From: Macrobrachium rosenbergii
Lineage: Eukaryota; Arthropoda; Malacostraca; Decapoda; Palaemonidae
Reading direction: 5' to 3'
NCBI RefSeq assembly: GCF_040412425.1
Contig: NC_089744.1
Location: forward strand, 38,956,599-39,020,598
Length of the DNA stretch: 64,000 bases
Shown here: positions 60,990-64,000 of the stretch, piece by piece
Numbering within the stretch: the stretch's first letter is position 1
Layout: every line of letters begins with the position of its first letter
Made by a program: the position numbers and the translations under genes
Notes under the pieces: generated by a model
The model's database searches: none
Told to the model about the DNA's origin: nothing
Seen by the model: the letters and a program-made list of their open reading frames with translations, nothing else

Positions 60990-61105
60990 GAAAGGAAGTG
61001 GAATGGAGATAAGTAAAAGGCTAAACAGTGGATGCAGATAAGACCCTAAGGGACGCTGCCTAGGCTACAGTGCCCCAGATGAGGTGCCCTAACGCTATTA
61101 ACCGC
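60990..61105 (+). repeat. Dispersed repeat family C, short diverged end
   Basis: AAGGGACGCTGCCTAGGCTA, then CAGTGCCCCAGATGAGGTGC and AACGCTATTAACC correspond to the last third of the family. Confidence 0.5.
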
Positions 61106-62340
61106 TTCTCCCCCGATCCCGGGGCGCTCCAGGAGGTCGCAAGTGCCAACGAAATTTTACAGATTTTACACCTGGCCGGTACAAGAAGTCAACAAGCGAA
61201 TATGATCCTGAAAGAAGTAATTAATTACAGCAGAGATAGGAGAAATAATTATCTTTTACTATTTCTTTTTTTCTTTTTTTTTTTTTTTTTTTTTTTTGTA
61301 AGGTCCCACCCGGCTGAAGGTGCTTTGCGGGACCACTAGCTCACTCGTCATATACACAACAATACAGACGCATTCTAAGATTTCATTCGGCGTACTCCAA
61401 ATCAACTGTCAAATCCACACTGTCATAATAATCGGAGAATAGAAAGTCTTTCATTTTTTAAAACTTTATATTTTCAGTCCTCCTGGTATCAAGTGGGAGC
61501 TTATTGTGCAGTCTAGGAGCGGCAGATTTAAAGACCAAAACCAACACTCGAACACCATCTTGGCTCAAGTGACTTGTCACCGTCTGTAGCTATTCATGTG
61601 TTGATTTTATCCGCATCAACAGTTAAGTGAAGGAAATGAGAGAAATAATTGTAAACACCTTCGAAATGCGTTCCTTTTTCAACGCATGTTACAGTTGACA
61701 AACTTGGGAAGAAATAATGTCATATCTAGACCATTGCTAAAGTACTACCATGACTATATGGCAATGTATCAAATGTGATAATTTCATCTCCCACAAAAAC
61801 CGCGTCAAACTTTTGTAAAACATTCCATCTCATCACAGCAACTATAAAGATTTCAATTAAGGTTAACTATTCCATAAGGCAGTCTTTACTCTGCTAGATA
61901 AGGATCCATTCATAGAGCTAAAAAATAAAACTATCAGTTTCTCTAAGGTAAGTAAACAGAAATAAGAGCATAATTGCCAAAACAAATAAACCCTCCTCAC
62001 CTCCTTCACAATAAGAACTGCTGTAATAAAAATGACGGCAATTAGGATAACTATCAAAAAAATACAAAATACAATTAATGCCATGAAAAACGGGTGGTTA
62101 TCTATAAGAACCATTAAACTTCGTCATCAGTGTTACATAAAAGCATAATCTTATACTAATACAGTATTATTTTTTGGAATACTTCATTCAAGATTCTGAG
62201 GATGCAAATATACCTTTATATCACAGCTTCTAAAAAGTAAGATGTTACTGTCTTAAAACAAATATTTATTACAATGAGCAGCAATTACAAAAACAGCATG
62301 AAGGAAACAAATATTTGACAAAACATTCGTGCATCGAATT
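61106..62340. other. Non-coding stretch with a long T-run
   Basis: T-run at 61266-61297 followed by GCGGGACCACTAGCTCACTC; a similar T-run plus CGGGACCACATCCACTACTC occurs at 63112-63165, suggesting another short dispersed repeat. Confidence 0.5.
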
Positions 62341-62638
62341 GAACTGAATACAGAGTTTAGGCCAAAGGCCAAGCACTGGGACGTACGAGGTCATTCAGCG
62401 CTGGAAAGGAAATTGAGAGCAGGTAGGTTTGAAAGGTGCAACGGGAGGAAAACCTCAGAGTTACACTGTGAAATATTTGTTAAGAGAGGGTAGATAGCGA
62501 GATGGAAGAAAGGTAATATGAATGGAGGAACAGTTAAAGGAATGAAAGGGGTTGCAGCTAGGGGCCGAAGGGACGCTGCAAAGAACCTTTAGTAAAGCCT
62601 ACAGGTGCACTGACGGCACTAACCCCCTGCGGGGTTAT
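62341..62638 (+). repeat. Dispersed 300-bp repeat (family C), copy 3
   Basis: TTTAGGCCAAAGGCCAAGCA, GGTCATTCAGCGCTGG, CAACGGGAGGAAAACC, GGGGTTGCAGCTAGGGGCC, GAAGGGACGCTGC and TGACGGCACTAACCCCC in the family order. Confidence 0.8.
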
Positions 62639-64000
62639 ATTCGTGCATCAAAAGTTTCCAGCTATTATTGACATTTCCTACTAAACGGGAGCGTGTTTAA
62701 AAAGAAGAAGAAGAAGAAGAAAAAAAAAGGCATTGCAGCTTGCAAGTGCTCCAGCGAACAACTTTCCATTTGTGGCCTTGCCTGTCGGAGACTGTATCAA
62801 TAATGGGTCCTGTACATATCAAAGACCTTCCTTTTATTTTAGCACGTATTTCTTCTGTACCAAGCTACATTTTCTTTCGAGTACATCTTGGCTACAGCGA
62901 CAGTTTTCCTACTATTTTTTTTTTTTTCTTATGTGATTGATACCAATATCAATTTCCAAAACCGTATTTGTTATAGAGCAGATACACTTTCCGATACACA
63001 TTCCTTACGTAAAAAGGTACATTATCTGATACTTATTACTTACCATTTTAATTTTCTCTGTTAATTTAACGATATAGTTTCTCAAATGTATTTCTAGCGC
63101 AGCATTATCGATTTTTTTTTTTCTTTTTTTTGCTTATTTCTTTCGGGACCACATCCACTACTCGTCTTATACGAAACCTATATGCAGCATCTATAAAATT
63201 TATACTTTTGAACATTTATCCAACAAGTATTTCTTAATTATTCCTTAATTATTTCATTCTTTCTTTTCAGTAACCGTATATTTCTCTCGTCGCCATGGTA
63301 ACCATTGTAAAGAAAAGGCTGTTACCACGGTCACTGCAAAAATAGAGTATACATAGCCTATCGACATTACATACTAATTTTATACTACAGAACCTTTTTC
63401 TTCACATATTTTTCAAATTAGGTCAGCTAATAATTCATGTTTCAGTGTGGGTCAATTTTCATCAAAAGGTAATTTTGTGAACAATGTATAAATGCAGAAA
63501 TAACTCTTAAATTAAAATAAATAAAGGTCCACTATACAAATCAAGATGATATAAGCTCATATATATGAAACGCAACCTTATTCAGGCAATGTTTCATGAA
63601 GGCTAACAAACAATTCTTATATATTCATAATTTTTGCAGTGGTTATTTGTCAATAATTATATAGCTCGTGTGGTTTTCATGCTGTTAAATACCTATAAAT
63701 TTATTTTATCCTGACAGTAAGCGGTTTACCTCTCATATAGTATAGTTAACCATACCATAAAGTTCTTTCGCTACGGCAAGCTTTCGTTTTCTATAAGAAA
63801 ACTTATCGTTAACTAAAACAAAAACAATCCGCCAAGTAAATCAAGGAGAGAGGTTCTTTTGTCAGACCAGCAGTAACTTTATATATCAGTTTGAAAGAAA
63901 CGTAGGCGAGAGAAGTGAAAGAATAATAATGAAATGAAAGCGATAAGATAAGCAAGTATTTAAAGGGGAAAAAAAAGAGTATCAGGTGGCTGATGCAGAT
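62639..64000. other. Non-coding stretch, nothing further recognised
   Basis: AT-rich, apart from the T-run repeat at 63112-63165 and the X-box-like motif at 63289. Confidence 0.5.
63289..63347. promoter_or_regulatory. X-box-like motif pair
   Basis: GTCGCCATGGTAACC at 63289-63303 fits the RFX X-box consensus. GTTACCACGGTCAC at about 63324-63337 is a second, weaker and opposed half. No gene lies beside it here. Confidence 0.3.

Overview
This is a non-coding-rich window from an animal nuclear genome, most likely a decapod crustacean (shrimp, prawn or crayfish type). I infer that from the very dense (TA)n, (GA)n and (ATT)n microsatellites, a degenerate CCTAA (TTAGG-type, arthropod) telomere-like patch, several dispersed repeat families of a kind familiar from decapod genomes, and one host exon with a clear arthropod/animal identity. 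No species can be named from the sequence alone, and nothing looks bacterial, viral or plasmid-like.

Host gene content is very low. The only convincing host coding sequence is one exon at 28389-28636 on the minus strand. It carries a signal peptide, a cysteine-rich LRRNT domain closely resembling the start of the axon-guidance ligand Slit, and a clean GTGAGT splice donor. The gene runs toward lower coordinates, so positions 1-28388 may be its first intron and the region above 28637 its 5' UTR or upstream region. I did not find a second exon.

The rest is repeats. 1-28 kb: microsatellites, a (ATT)n-flanked stem-loop repeat, tRNA-derived SINEs, a Helitron-like element end, and one copy of a 300-bp dispersed repeat. 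29-36 kb: a small inverted-repeat element, a rearranged copy of the 300-bp repeat, a perfect 27-bp hairpin, and a second SINE. 36.4-41.4 kb: a full-length but decayed Ty3/gypsy retrotransposon on the minus strand, with both LTRs, a tRNA-Trp-type primer site, a polypurine tract and recognisable Gag, protease, RT, RNase H and integrase. 44.7-49.5 kb: the 3' and 5' ends of a non-LTR retrotransposon in the same orientation, apparently separated by about 3.6 kb that holds a minisatellite and a broken plus-strand gene of an uncharacterised multicopy family. 51.1-52.0 kb: a second Helitron-like copy with an internal minisatellite. 54.5-55.8 kb: a small internally deleted relative of the Ty3/gypsy element with target-site duplication. 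57.8-58.8 kb: an integrase fragment of a third, unrelated Ty3/gypsy element. 59-64 kb: AT-rich sequence with further dispersed repeat copies.

The mobile-element genes do not work together: every one is truncated, frameshifted or interrupted. What the window shows best is layered insertion and decay, with many elements directly bordering (TA)n tracts. I saw no convincing new multi-gene biological system. The most interesting items are the nested LINE/unknown-gene arrangement, the Helitron-like ends with a covarying hairpin, and the near-perfect 34-bp-arm hairpin.
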